Source: CAZIPN01 sp964541225 (GTDB lineage: Bacteria; Actinomycetota; Coriobacteriia; Anaerosomatales; JAAXUF01). From it: 64,000 bases of DNA. The stretch lies in contig CAZIPN010000005.1 in NCBI GenBank assembly GCA_964541225.1, positions 1 to 64,000 on the forward strand, given 5' to 3'. Shown here piece after piece: positions 8,877-17,894 of the stretch. The notes under the pieces are model-generated. The model was given only the letters and a program-made list of their open reading frames with translations, did no database searches and had not been told where the DNA came from. A program made the translations under genes and the position numbers. Position 1 is the stretch's first letter; each line of letters starts with the position of its first letter.

Positions 8877-10433
8877 TCACTTCGCGGCGATGGCCATGGT
8901 CGTGAAGATGGTGCCGCCCGTGCCAACTGCCCAGCAACTTGAGGAGTTGGGAAAGGCAACGCTTCGCAGATCCGCGTCCGCGTTGATCGTCATTTGGGCG
9001 TTCCACGCCGAGCCACCGTCGCTGGTGCTGAGAATCGTGCGACCCCCGACCGCGCACCCATGCATCGAGTCCGCGAAGGAAACGGAGTAGAAGACCTCGT
9101 CGGTGCCTGTGTCCTGAGCACTCCACGTTGTTCCGCCATCAGTCGTGCGCAGCATGATGCTGTCTTTCGCGTTCGTGCCAGGAACGCCGCTTCCAACCGC
9201 CCAGCCGTGACTTGCGTCGGTGAACGCAACGGCCATAAGGTTGTTCGTGGTCCCCGATTTCTGCGCACTCCACGTCGCGCCGCCGTCGCTCGTGTGCAGA
9301 ATCACTCCCGCATCGCCGACGACCCACGCGTGCAAGGCATCCGTGGATGCAACCCCGTTGAGCGTGGTGACGACATTCGACTTCTCGGCGACCCAGTGCG
9401 AGCCGGCGTCTTTGGTCGACAGGATCGCGCCTCTGTCCCCGACCGCCCACGCATGGGTTGCGTCCGCAGACGACACGCCGAAGAGAACCCCGTGGTCTCC
9501 AGCGTCTTGCTCGCTCCACACGACGCCGCCATCGCTTGTGTGCACGATCGTCGTGTCGGCGTTGGCGACATCGTTCGAACCGCCTCCGACAGCCCATCCG
9601 TGAGCCGTGTCGGGGAAGGTAACGCCAACAAGATTGTGGTCGGTGCCAGAGCGCTGTCTGCTCCAGGTCACCCCGCCATCCTTCGTGGCGAGTATCGTGC
9701 CCCCCGGCTCCACAGCCCAACCATGAAACGCGTCGGCAAAGGCCAGCCCGCGAAACACCTCGTTGCCGTTGCGTCCCACGCTCAGCTCACGCCAATGCTC
9801 TTCGGAGGCAGCTGGCTTCCCCGTCAACGCTTTTCTCGGCAGGCCCTCGATATAGGCTGCGACCTCTTTCGTTGGCGCGAAAGCAACGCCTGCATCGGGC
9901 GCGCTGGTCTGATCGTGCGTCACGTGTATCGCCGCAGGTGGCGCGACCTCAAAGGTCTTCTTGCCGACGATCGTGTTCGCGGCCTTGTCGATGACGGTCA
10001 CCTCGCACACCGCTGCATACGCGGCTGTCCCGTTAGAGAAGCGGCCCTCCGGGACTGCTCGGCAATCCAGCCAGACGATCGTGCCGATTTCATCCGCCCG
10101 CTGTGGATGGAGCTGCGCGACGGGCTTGTCGGCATCCCAGCGTAGGTCGATTCTGCCAGGACTCGACATCGGGACGGAGAGGGCTCCCTCGGGCTGCGCG
10201 GCCCAGACCACGACGACTTTGCCAGCGATGTAGGGATGCGCGAGATCGCCCGTCTTGGGCGACACGCCGAGGTACTCGCCCGCCGAGCCATACTGAGCGG
10301 GCGTCGTGGCGTCCTCGCGCACAACGTGCGCCGACATCGGAGCCCAGGCAATCCACTCCTTCACGAGCCAAACGCCGAGAACAACGACCGCGATCACCGC
10401 GACTGCGATCAGAAATCGTCTTGCACGTGACAT
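8877..10433 (-). CDS. Membrane-anchored YCF48/BNR-type beta-propeller protein
   Basis: Protein of about 518 residues with one N-terminal membrane helix (about residues 8-28) and a large extracytoplasmic part. Residues about 60-220 form an unrecognised domain. From about 230 to the end there are roughly seven repeats of 40-45 residues of the form HGWAVGxxGxIxxTxDGGxxW, the YCF48/photosystem II assembly-factor and BNR-type blade. This predicts a seven-bladed propeller. In non-photosynthetic bacteria such proteins are extracellular and of unknown role, possibly binding sugars or protein partners. ATG at 10433 has GGGAGG nine bases upstream. A TATAGT -10-like box lies at 10467-10472. The gene is followed by the NlpC/P60 peptidase gene. 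Confidence 0.85.
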   Translation of the reverse strand: MSRARRFLIAVAVIAVVVLGVWLVKEWIAWAPMSAHVVREDATTPAQYGSAGEYLGVSPKTGDLAHPYIAGKVVVVWAAQPEGALSVPMSSPGRIDLRWDADKPVAQLHPQRADEIGTIVWLDCRAVPEGRFSNGTAAYAAVCEVTVIDKAANTIVGKKTFEVAPPAAIHVTHDQTSAPDAGVAFAPTKEVAAYIEGLPRKALTGKPAASEEHWRELSVGRNGNEVFRGLAFADAFHGWAVEPGGTILATKDGGVTWSRQRSGTDHNLVGVTFPDTAHGWAVGGGSNDVANADTTIVHTSDGGVVWSEQDAGDHGVLFGVSSADATHAWAVGDRGAILSTKDAGSHWVAEKSNVVTTLNGVASTDALHAWVVGDAGVILHTSDGGATWSAQKSGTTNNLMAVAFTDASHGWAVGSGVPGTNAKDSIMLRTTDGGTTWSAQDTGTDEVFYSVSFADSMHGCAVGGRTILSTSDGGSAWNAQMTINADADLRSVAFPNSSSCWAVGTGGTIFTTMAIAAK

Positions 10434-10690
10434 CAACAGCAGCCTCCCGAGGTGCGTCCTCGCACAACTATACGCCGCGAGACTCGCTGCGGAGGAAGGC
10501 GGGAGTCGGTGAGCGCACGTCACCCGCAGTTCACTCGCTGGGACACCAGCTCCTCAGTCGGCCGATGTCGAGCCGCGACGCCAACCTGACCAGCGATGTT
10601 ACGCGAAGGATTGCGCAATGACCGAACAGCGCTTCTCGGGCGGAAGGCATCTGTGTAGAATGCTCGGCACAACAGCATACGTGTCGTCGC
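10434..10690. other. Intergenic region before the cobalamin riboswitch
   Basis: About 250 bases between the divergent beta-propeller gene and the cobalamin riboswitch. No supportable gene was seen. A TATAGT box at 10467-10472 on the minus strand probably serves the propeller gene. A TAGAAT box at 10656-10661 on the plus strand is the likely -10 of the riboswitch transcript, about 30 bases before the aptamer. The -35 elements are not convincing. Confidence 0.5.
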
Positions 10691-10889
10691 CTTGGTGCCC
10701 ATACCGCAGCTGCGGTCGGGAGAATAGGGAAGCCGGTGAGAGTCCGGCACGGGTTCGCCACCGTGATGCCGCCTCGATGCGAGGCCGCTAAGTCGGGAGA
10801 CCTGCCACGAGCGACGCGGAGCCATCCTTCGAAACAGGGAACCTTCCGCACCGGTAGCTCATCGGCCCGGTTCGTCGGCCCCCCGAAGG
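10691..10889 (+). ncRNA. Cobalamin (B12) riboswitch
   Basis: The conserved core of an AdoCbl-type cobalamin riboswitch is visible. GGGAAGCCGGTGAGAGTCCGG is followed by a CACGGGTTCGCCACCGTGA segment corresponding to the usual CCCGCCACTGTGA, and then GTCGGGAGACCTGCC, the 3' side of the aptamer. It is followed by a strong hairpin with a T-run, as expected for control by transcription termination. All downstream genes on this strand are cobalamin biosynthesis genes, so the logic is end-product repression. The exact aptamer borders are estimated. Confidence 0.93.
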
Positions 10890-10907
10890 CCCGACGAGTC
10901 GGGTTTT
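10890..10907 (+). terminator. Riboswitch-controlled intrinsic terminator
   Basis: Stem CCCGA/TCGGG (extendable by one C-G pair) around a short CGAG loop, followed immediately by TTTT. It lies just after the cobalamin aptamer and about 155 bases before cbiA. It is the probable expression platform that stops transcription when cobalamin is bound. Confidence 0.8.
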
Positions 10908-11062
10908 CGCGTTTCATGGGATGCACGATGAGTGAGGCGCGAAACCGTGCACGAGTCGACCCATGTTCAGCCGGCCCACCAGGCCGTCCACAGGCGCGTT
11001 CCCCGGCTAGCCCACGAGGCCGTCTGCATGCCCGCCCGTCGGCCGGTCCGAAGCGGGCGCGC

Positions 11063-12517
11063 ATGAGCGCTCGCCTCGTCATAGCCGCTCCTCGCAGCGG
11101 CGAGGGCAAGACCTCGATCACGCTTGGCCTCATCGCCGCGCTCGCGAGTAGGGGGCTCCGTGTCGGCTCGGCGAAGGTTGGCCCCGACTACCTCGACACC
11201 GGCTGGCACGCGCTGGCAACCCACCGAGACGCCCGCAATCTCGACATGTGGACGATGGGCGAAGACGGCTCGCGCGCTTCGTTCTCTCGAGCTGCCGAGG
11301 ACGCCGACGTGGTGGTGATCGAAGGCGTCATGGGGCTTTTCGACGGCCACCGGAGCACCGCTGCAGCGTGCAGCACCGCCGACATGGCCCGCCTGCTCGA
11401 CTCCCCCGTCGTGCTGGTGGTCGACGCATCTGCCTCCTCGACGAGTCTCGCAGCTCTCGCCCACGGGTTCGCGACATTCGATCCGGGCATTCGCGTCGGC
11501 GGCGTCATCCTCAACCGCTTCGGCGAGCACCGCGATCGCACGGCGGAATCCGAGGCGTTCGAGCGGACCAGCATCCCCGTGCTCGGCTGGGTGCCACCCG
11601 TCGAGGACGCCGAGCTGCCATCGCGCCACCTCGGGCTCGTGCAAGCCGCCGAGAACCGCGCTGCTGGCGCTGACGCGATCGAGCGACTGGGCGAGATGGT
11701 GGAGAGCTTCTGCGACGTGGACGCGCTGCTTGCGCTGGCTCGCAGCGCTCGGCCGCTTCCGATTGCGGAGGCCACGTGGGCGCGCCTGCGCAAGGCCAGC
11801 GGACCGAGTCAGCGCGGGGAGGCCGGCCCGACCCCGCACATCGCCGTGGCGCGCGACGAGGCGTTCGCGTTCATCTACGCCGACAACCTCGAGGCGCTGC
11901 GCGAGCTCGGCGCCGAAGTCGTCGAGTTCAGCCCGATCGCCGATGCGATGCTTCCCACCGACACCGACGGACTCTACCTGCCCGGCGGCTACCCCGAGCT
12001 CTTCGCCGAGCAGCTCGCCGACAATGCGTCGATGCGCGAGTCGGTGGCTGCCGCATGCGCCGCCGGAGTGCCGGTCTTCGCCGAGTGCGGCGGCATGCTC
12101 TACCTGCTGGAATCGCTGGTGGACGCCGACGGCCGTGAACTGCAGATGACTGGCGTCTTGTCAGGCCGCTCTCGCATGCTGCCAACGCTACAGCGTCTCG
12201 GCTACGTCGAGGCGATGCTCGCGGCCGACGGGCCCCTGGGCGCGGCGGGCACGACCGTGCGCGGCCACGAGTTCAGCTTCTCGGCATGTGAACCGGCGGC
12301 GGGACCAGACCCGGCATGGCTAGTCGACGGCGAGCCGCGTGGATTTGCAGGCAACAACGTCATCGCCTCCTACGTGCACGTGAACTTCGCCGGGTGCCCG
12401 CAGGTTGCCGCCGCGTTCGTCGACGCCTGCCGAGAGCAGGCAACCGCGCGTCTCGGCCCGTCGATCGCAGCAGCCGACACCACTGGCCCGCTCGGAAAGA
12501 CCCGTACCGGCGAATGA
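11063..12517 (+). CDS. cbiA: Cobyrinate a,c-diamide synthase (CbiA/CobB)
   Basis: Glutamine- and ATP-dependent enzyme amidating the a and c carboxylates of cobyrinate or hydrogenobyrinate, 484 residues. The N-terminal dethiobiotin-synthetase-like domain starts with RLVIAAPRSGEGKTS (P-loop). GPDYLDTGWH and VVIEGVMGLFDG follow. The C-terminal glutamine amidotransferase domain has the nucleophile in FAECGGMLYL at about residue 342 and the late histidine in IASYVHVNF. The ATG at 11063 fits the family start. An open frame continues upstream to ATGs at 10916 and 10928, but that 45-50 residue stretch is Pro/Arg-rich and unlike the family. No good Shine-Dalgarno box precedes 11063. First gene of the riboswitch-controlled operon. 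Confidence 0.93.
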   Translation: MSARLVIAAPRSGEGKTSITLGLIAALASRGLRVGSAKVGPDYLDTGWHALATHRDARNLDMWTMGEDGSRASFSRAAEDADVVVIEGVMGLFDGHRSTAAACSTADMARLLDSPVVLVVDASASSTSLAALAHGFATFDPGIRVGGVILNRFGEHRDRTAESEAFERTSIPVLGWVPPVEDAELPSRHLGLVQAAENRAAGADAIERLGEMVESFCDVDALLALARSARPLPIAEATWARLRKASGPSQRGEAGPTPHIAVARDEAFAFIYADNLEALRELGAEVVEFSPIADAMLPTDTDGLYLPGGYPELFAEQLADNASMRESVAAACAAGVPVFAECGGMLYLLESLVDADGRELQMTGVLSGRSRMLPTLQRLGYVEAMLAADGPLGAAGTTVRGHEFSFSACEPAAGPDPAWLVDGEPRGFAGNNVIASYVHVNFAGCPQVAAAFVDACREQATARLGPSIAAADTTGPLGKTRTGE

Positions 12518-12575
12518 GATTGACCCGGGCCTAGCAACTGATGCAGATCCTCGTTCAACGACTGAAGGGAACGCA

Positions 12576-13640
12576 ATGAGCTACGAATCGCAACTTGCCG
12601 AGGTCATCTCGGCGATCACACCGACCGACCCAGCTGCCGAGGAGGCCGCGTGGGCTCGACTCGACAGCCTCACCAAGCCGCCGCGCTCGCTGGGCAGGCT
12701 CGAGGAGCTGGCGGCGCGCGTGGCGCGTGTGCAGGGCACGGATCGGCCAAGCGTCAAGAAGAAGGCGATCCTGCTGATGGCTGGCGATCACGGCGTGGTT
12801 GAGGAGGGCGTGGCCGCCTACCCGCAGGACGTGACGTGGCAGATGGCCGCCAACATCGTCGGCAAGGGCGCGGCGATCAACCAGATCGCCGAGACGGTCG
12901 GCGCTGACGTGCTCGTGCACGACGTCGGCATCCTTCGCGACATGTCGGACATGCCCGGCGTCGTCATCCGCAAGGTCGCGCCCGGAACGCGCAACATGGC
13001 CCTCGGCCCGGCGATGACGCGCGAAGAAGCGGCGCAAGCTGTGATGGTCGGCGTTCAGGCCGCGCGAGACGCAGTGGCCACCGGTGTGGAGCTGATCGGC
13101 ACCGGCGACATGGGCATCGGCAACACCACGCCAGCTTCTGCGCTCACGGCGGTGTTCGCCGAGGCGGACGTGACGAGCGTGTGCGGACGCGGGACTGGCC
13201 TGGACGACGAGGGCGTCACCCGCAAGGTCTCCGTCGTCGGCCGCGCGCTCGACGTCAACGGTGTCAGCGACCTCGATCCGCTCGGCGTGCTTGCGGCGGT
13301 GGGCGGACTTGAGATCGCGGCGCTCGCGGGTGTTGTGCTCGGAGCCGCCGAGCAACGCACGTGCGTGGTCTTCGACGGCTTCATCTCAGGCGCCGCCGCG
13401 CTCGCTGCCGTGCGAATCTGCCCGACAGCGTCGGATTACGTGTTCGCGTCGCACCGCTCCATGGAACCCGGCCACACCGTGCAACTCGACGCGCTCGGCC
13501 ACAAGCCCGTGCTCGAACTCGACATGCGGCTCGGCGAGGGCACGGGCGGCGCGCTCACGATGGGCGTCATCGACGCCTCGTGTCGGATGCTCTCGAACAT
13601 GGCCACGTTCGCCGAGGCTGGCGTGGACGACAAGGAGTAG
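12576..13640 (+). CDS. cobT: Nicotinate-nucleotide:dimethylbenzimidazole phosphoribosyltransferase
   Basis: CobT, 354 residues, activates the lower-ligand base by transferring ribose phosphate from nicotinate mononucleotide to give alpha-ribazole phosphate. The family N-terminus is present (LDSLTKPPRSLGRLEELA), followed by LMAGDHGVVEEGV, GTGDMGIGNTTPASA and the terminal RLGEGTGGAL block, whose Glu (about 321) is the catalytic base. Length matches the family. ATG at 12576 has AAGGGA five bases upstream. It follows cbiA by 58 bases. Its presence shows that the organism assembles a complete nucleotide loop, although the base-kinase (CobU/CobP) and CobS partners are not in this window. Confidence 0.96.
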   Translation: MSYESQLAEVISAITPTDPAAEEAAWARLDSLTKPPRSLGRLEELAARVARVQGTDRPSVKKKAILLMAGDHGVVEEGVAAYPQDVTWQMAANIVGKGAAINQIAETVGADVLVHDVGILRDMSDMPGVVIRKVAPGTRNMALGPAMTREEAAQAVMVGVQAARDAVATGVELIGTGDMGIGNTTPASALTAVFAEADVTSVCGRGTGLDDEGVTRKVSVVGRALDVNGVSDLDPLGVLAAVGGLEIAALAGVVLGAAEQRTCVVFDGFISGAAALAAVRICPTASDYVFASHRSMEPGHTVQLDALGHKPVLELDMRLGEGTGGALTMGVIDASCRMLSNMATFAEAGVDDKE

Positions 13641-13719
13641 CGGCACGGGGAGTGCCAACACTGCCGCCGTGGGCAGGTCCCCAATCAACGCCAACCCGCC
13701 ATCGACAAGGAGTAGCGAG

Positions 13720-14304
13720 ATGAAGCATCCGCCAGCAACCGAACATGCGCCCGTGCGACTCGTCGGCAGACATAGCGGCGCGCCGGACAAGCTCGGCCTC
13801 GTGCACGTCTATACCGGCAAGGGCAAAGGCAAGACCACTGCGGCCGTGGGGCTCGCCGTGCGTGCCGCCGGTGCGGGAATGCGCGTCGCGTTCGTGCAGT
13901 TCGTGAAGGGTGGACGCGAGTCATCCGAGCTGGAATCGCTGCGCACTCTGGGTATCGATGTCGTGCGACCCGCGACGCGCTCGACTGGCCTGATGCGCAA
14001 CGCAGCCACACCGCACGACCACGAGGCTGCAACCGCCGCACTCGCGGCGGCACGCGAGGCGCTCTCGGGCGCGTTCGATCTCGTCGTGCTCGATGAGGCG
14101 TGCGTCGCCGCGCGATCCGGCCTCATCACCCCAGCCGACCTCGCCGCAGCCATTCGCGACCGCGCGCTCGACGTCGAGGTGGTGCTCACCGGCCGAGACG
14201 CCCCGCCCGAGATCCTCAAACTCGCCGACTACATCTCAGAGCTGCAGCCGCAACGCCATCCGTTCGAGCGCGGTATCCATGCCCGCCGAGGAATCGAGTT
14301 CTGA
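13720..14304 (+). CDS. cobO: Cob(I)yrinic acid a,c-diamide adenosyltransferase (CobO/BtuR type)
   Basis: CobO/CobA-family corrinoid adenosyltransferase, 194 residues, attaching the 5'-deoxyadenosyl upper ligand from ATP to Co(I) corrinoids. The P-loop TGKGKGKTT spans about residues 32-40. VAFVQFVKGG, LVVLDEACVA and VVLTGRDAPPEILKLADYISEL complete the family pattern. The N-terminal 25 residues are a short extension. ATG at 13720 has AAGGAG seven bases upstream. Its TGA stop overlaps the ATG of cobQ (TGATG), so translation is coupled. It belongs to the B12 operon. Confidence 0.95.
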   Translation: MKHPPATEHAPVRLVGRHSGAPDKLGLVHVYTGKGKGKTTAAVGLAVRAAGAGMRVAFVQFVKGGRESSELESLRTLGIDVVRPATRSTGLMRNAATPHDHEAATAALAAAREALSGAFDLVVLDEACVAARSGLITPADLAAAIRDRALDVEVVLTGRDAPPEILKLADYISELQPQRHPFERGIHARRGIEF

Positions 14305-15809
14305 TGTCGGCCCGCACCCTCATGGTCCAGGGAACGACGTCGCACGCGGGCAAGTCGGTGCTCGTCGCGGGTTTGTGCCGCGCTTTCGCTCGGCAAGGGC
14401 TCTCGGTCGCGCCGTTCAAGAGCCAGAACATGGCGCTGAACTCGGCGGTCACGCCCGAAGGCGCGGAGATCGGGCGCGCGCAAGGGTTCCAGGCGCAGGG
14501 CGCGGGCGTCGAGCCACACGCCGACATGAACCCGATCCTCCTCAAGCCCACGTCGGACACAGGCAGCCAGGTCGTGGTCATGGGCAAGCCGGTCGGCGTG
14601 ATGCAGGTGCGCGAGTATCACGACTACCAGGCGCACGTCTGGCCGATCGTCACCGAGGCGCTCGCAAGGCTGCGCGCGCGCCACGACCTCATCGTCATCG
14701 AGGGCGCCGGCAGCCCCGCCGAGATCAACATCCGCGATCACGACATCGCGAACATGGCGGTCGCTTTGCACGCCGGCGCGCCGGTCATCATCGTCGCCGA
14801 CATCGAGCGCGGCGGCGTCTTCGCGCACCTCGTCGGCACGATGGAGCTGCTCAGGCCTGAGGAGCGCGCGCTTGTCGGCGGCTTCGTCATCAACCGCTTC
14901 CGGGGACACGCCGCGCTGCTGGACTCCGGCTTGGCGATGCTCGAGGAGCGCTACGGCGTGCCCGTACTCGGCGTGCTGCCCTACCTCGAGGGCTGGCGCG
15001 GGGATGAGGAGGACACGCTCGGCATCGAGGAAACCGAGACGGCCGACGACGCCGAGGCCGAGCTGACCATCACCGCCATACGGCTGCCGTTTTGCTCCAA
15101 CTTCACCGACATCGCGGTGCTCGGCGGCGAACCTGACGTCGCCGTGCGCTGGGCGCGCACGCCAGCGGATCTCGCCGAAGCCGACGCAATCATCATCCCC
15201 GGCTCCAAGTCCACTGTCGCCGACCTCGAGTGGATGCGCTCGGCCGGAGTTGCCGAGGCGATCGTGGCGGCCGCGCACGATGGCGTGCCCGTCGTCGGCA
15301 TCTGCGGCGGCTACCAGATGCTCGGCAGGCGCATTGAGGATCCGCTCGGCGTGGAGGGCGGCGACACCGACGGCCTCGGGCTGCTCGATGCCACCACCAC
15401 CTTTGACGCCGAGAAGCGCACGGTACGCGCCAGCGGCACGTTGACCGGAGCCGGGCTCGGCGACGCGGGCACGCCCGCGCGAGGCTACGAGATCCACATG
15501 GGTCGCACGACGCTTGGCCCCGGCGCGCGTCCGCTCATGCACCTCGAGGCCGCCGACGGCACCGTCGCCGAGGACGGCGCGGCCTCAGATGAGCTGCCCG
15601 TCTGCGGAACCTACCTGCACGGCCTCTTCGACGAGCCCGCCCTGAGGCGCGCATGGCTCGACGGCCTGCGCGCGCATCGCGGACTCGAGTCTCTCGGCGT
15701 GGGCGCCGCGCAGCTGCCCGACCCACTCGATCGCCTCGCCGACATGCTCGAAGAGCACCTCGACCTCGCAGCCGTCGCGCGCATCGCCGGACTGGCCGAG
15801 GCGTCATGA
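14304..15809 (+). CDS. cobQ: Cobyric acid synthase
   Basis: CobQ/CbiP, 501 residues, amidates the b, d, e and g carboxylates of adenosyl-cobyrinate a,c-diamide using glutamine and ATP. The N-terminus MVQGTTSHAGKS is the ATP-binding P-loop. PFKSQNMALNS, the EGAGSPAEINIRD block and the cysteine nucleophile in GICGGYQML (about residue 334) are typical. The C-terminal GTYLHGLFD carries the amidotransferase histidine. Start and stop overlap the neighbouring genes by one base (cobO) and four bases (the aminotransferase), indicating a tightly coupled operon. Confidence 0.96.
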   Translation: MSARTLMVQGTTSHAGKSVLVAGLCRAFARQGLSVAPFKSQNMALNSAVTPEGAEIGRAQGFQAQGAGVEPHADMNPILLKPTSDTGSQVVVMGKPVGVMQVREYHDYQAHVWPIVTEALARLRARHDLIVIEGAGSPAEINIRDHDIANMAVALHAGAPVIIVADIERGGVFAHLVGTMELLRPEERALVGGFVINRFRGHAALLDSGLAMLEERYGVPVLGVLPYLEGWRGDEEDTLGIEETETADDAEAELTITAIRLPFCSNFTDIAVLGGEPDVAVRWARTPADLAEADAIIIPGSKSTVADLEWMRSAGVAEAIVAAAHDGVPVVGICGGYQMLGRRIEDPLGVEGGDTDGLGLLDATTTFDAEKRTVRASGTLTGAGLGDAGTPARGYEIHMGRTTLGPGARPLMHLEAADGTVAEDGAASDELPVCGTYLHGLFDEPALRRAWLDGLRAHRGLESLGVGAAQLPDPLDRLADMLEEHLDLAAVARIAGLAEAS

Positions 15810-16835
15810 AGTACGACCACGGTGGCCTGCCGAGCACCTCGATCGACGCAAGCGTCAACGTCAATCCGCTCGGGCCGCCCGCCGCGCTGGGCGAGGTGTT
15901 CGCGCGCGCGAAGGAGCTGGCGATGCGCTACCCCGAGATCGACGCCGGTCGCGCTCGCGACGCATGGGCGACTCGACTCGGAGTCGACCGCGAGCGCGTG
16001 CTTGTCGGCAACGGCGCGAGCGAGCTTATTGGTCTCGCGATGCGGGCGCTCTCGCCAACACGCGTCGTCATCTTCGAGCCGTGCTACTCGGAGTACGCGG
16101 CGGCGGCCGAAGCCGTCGGTGCGAGCGTTGAGCGCCTGAGCTTCTCGCTGGACGGAGCCGTTTGGTCGACGCCGCTGGGCGACTACGACCCACACCCCGG
16201 CGACCTGCTCGTCATCGGCCAGCCCAACAACCCGACCGGCCACCTCACCTCGCCCGACGCGCTCGCGGCCCTCNNNNNNNNNNNNNNNNNNNNNNNNNNN
16301 NNNNNNNNNNNNNNNNNNNNNNNNNNNNNNNNNNNNNNNNNNNNNNNNNNNNNNNNNNNNNNNNNNNNNNNNNGTCACCTCGCTCACGAAGATCTTCTGC
16401 GTGCCTGGCCTGCGCGTCGGCCTGTTCTTCGGCGACTCCGATACCGTGAGCCGCATGTCGCAGCTGCGCGATCCGTGGAGCGTGAACGGACTCGCTGCCC
16501 AGGCCGCCGAACTCCTCGCCAACCAGGACGACTACCTCGCTCGCACACGCACTTGGCTCGCCGAGGAACGCCCGCACCTCGCGCGTCTGCTCGCCGAGAT
16601 CCCGGGCATGCGCGTCTGCGAGAGCGCTGCGCCCTACGTGCTCGCCGAGCTGCCCGAGGGTCTCTCGGCAGGCGCTATGCGCGATGCGCTGGCCACGCGC
16701 GGGATCGGCGTGCGCGACGCGTCCACCTTCGCCGGCTTGGGCTCTCGCTGGCTGCGCGTCGGCGTGCGGACTGCCAGCGAGAACGCGCAGGTCGCCGCAG
16801 CCATCGCCGAGCAGTGCGAGGTGGGCGTCCGATGA
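15806..16835 (+). CDS. Class I/II aminotransferase-like PLP enzyme, CobD (threonine-phosphate decarboxylase) type, interrupted by assembly gap
   Basis: PLP enzyme related to histidinol-phosphate aminotransferase, placed between cobQ and cbiB, where the L-threonine-O-3-phosphate decarboxylase (CobD/CobC) commonly sits. That enzyme makes the aminopropanol-phosphate linker. The first part covers about 156 residues (DASVNVNPLGPP, VGNGASELI, IGQPNNPTG). A run of 100 N removes the centre. Reading resumes with SLTKIFCVPGLRVGLFFG, which holds the PLP lysine. The two halves are in different frames across the placeholder, so the true gap is not 100 bases; family length suggests about 160-180. ATG at 15806 overlaps the cobQ stop. 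The gap hides the DEAY-type motif, but the gene is probably intact in the organism. Confidence 0.82.
16274..16373. other. Assembly gap (100 N)
   Basis: Exactly 100 N inside the aminotransferase gene. The flanks share no overlapping sequence, so this is a true missing segment of unknown length. Confidence 0.99.
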
Positions 16836-17797
16836 GCTGGATCGCGGCACATCCGCTCGCGCTCGCACTCGCGCTCCTCCTCGATCTCGCGCTCGGCGAC
16901 CCACGCTACCGGCTGCACCCGGTGCGACTTCTCGGCAGCACGATCGCCCTCGGGGAGCGGGTGCTGCGGCGCACGCACCTCCCGGAGTTGGCAGCCGGTG
17001 GACTCCTGACCGTCTGCGTCGTCGCACTCGCCTCCGCAGCGGCGCTCGGCATCAGTCTGCTCGCGTTCCACCTGGGCGGTCCGGCCGCTGGCGTGGTCGC
17101 TGACGCCGTCCTCATCTACTTCGCGCTGGCTGGACGCGCACTTGCCGACGAAGGCCGCGCGATTCGCACGCATCTGGCCGCCGACGACCTTGTGGCCGCC
17201 CGTACCTCGCTCTCAGGCGTGGTCGGCAGAGACACCGCGACGCTTGACGAGTCTCAGATCGCGCGAGCGGCCATCGAGACCCTCGGCGAGAACTCCGTTG
17301 ACGCCCTCATTGCACCCGCCTTCTGGGCGCTGCTGCTGGGACCGGCCGGGGCGTGGCTGCACAAGTCGGCGAGCACGCTGGATTCGATGGTCGGCTATCG
17401 CAACGAGCGCTACGCGCGTTTCGGCACTGCGGGAGCCAGGCTCGACGACGCGCTGGCGTGGGCCCCGGCGCGGCTCGCTATCCCGCTGGTGACCGTGGCG
17501 GCCCTGCCCGCACGCACCGATTGGCGCTCAGCATGGAGGATCGGCCTGCGTGATCGCCTGCTGCATGCGAGCCCAAACTCCGCGCATGGGGAGGCGGCGT
17601 TCGCAGGGGCGCTCGGCGTGTCGCTCGGCGGGGTCGCGCACTACGCGGGCGTGCCGCACCCGCGTGCGCCCATCGCTGCCGAGAACACCGCGCCGAACGC
17701 GTCGGCCCTTGGGGCCGCGGTGCGGCTGCTGCTCTCGATCGAGACGCTCCTGCTGGCGATCGCACTCATCGCTGCAGTCGTCGCGGCTGCCCTGTAG
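16832..17797 (+). CDS. cbiB: Adenosylcobinamide-phosphate synthase CbiB/CobD
   Basis: Integral membrane protein of 321 residues that joins aminopropanol (phosphate) to adenosylcobyrate. The N-terminal LALLLDLALGDPRYRLHPVRLLG is the conserved CbiB start (GDP...HPV). Also present are AAIETLGENSVDALIAP, the STLDSMVGYRNERY segment and the late HGEAAFAGALGV block. Four to five hydrophobic helices are visible. ATG at 16832 overlaps the TGA of the aminotransferase. It is the last gene of the cobalamin operon; CobU and CobS, which complete the nucleotide loop, must lie elsewhere. Confidence 0.95.
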   Translation: MSWIAAHPLALALALLLDLALGDPRYRLHPVRLLGSTIALGERVLRRTHLPELAAGGLLTVCVVALASAAALGISLLAFHLGGPAAGVVADAVLIYFALAGRALADEGRAIRTHLAADDLVAARTSLSGVVGRDTATLDESQIARAAIETLGENSVDALIAPAFWALLLGPAGAWLHKSASTLDSMVGYRNERYARFGTAGARLDDALAWAPARLAIPLVTVAALPARTDWRSAWRIGLRDRLLHASPNSAHGEAAFAGALGVSLGGVAHYAGVPHPRAPIAAENTAPNASALGAAVRLLLSIETLLLAIALIAAVVAAAL

Positions 17798-17894
17798 CCT
17801 CGCGGCCCGCACCCCAGGGCCCGCCACGGTCGGCTCGCACCACCTCGCCACCTCGCCACCCGCAGCCGCAACCACGCCTGCGCCCGCAGCCGCG

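Noticed and set aside
10916..11062. Extended N-terminus or separate small gene before cbiA
   Set aside because: The encoded stretch is Pro/Arg-rich, without homology, and has no good ribosome site. It is noted as an uncertainty, not as a gene.
14229..15542. 437-codon frame opposite cobQ
   Set aside because: Antisense to a conserved gene with no recognisable motif; a GC-driven shadow.
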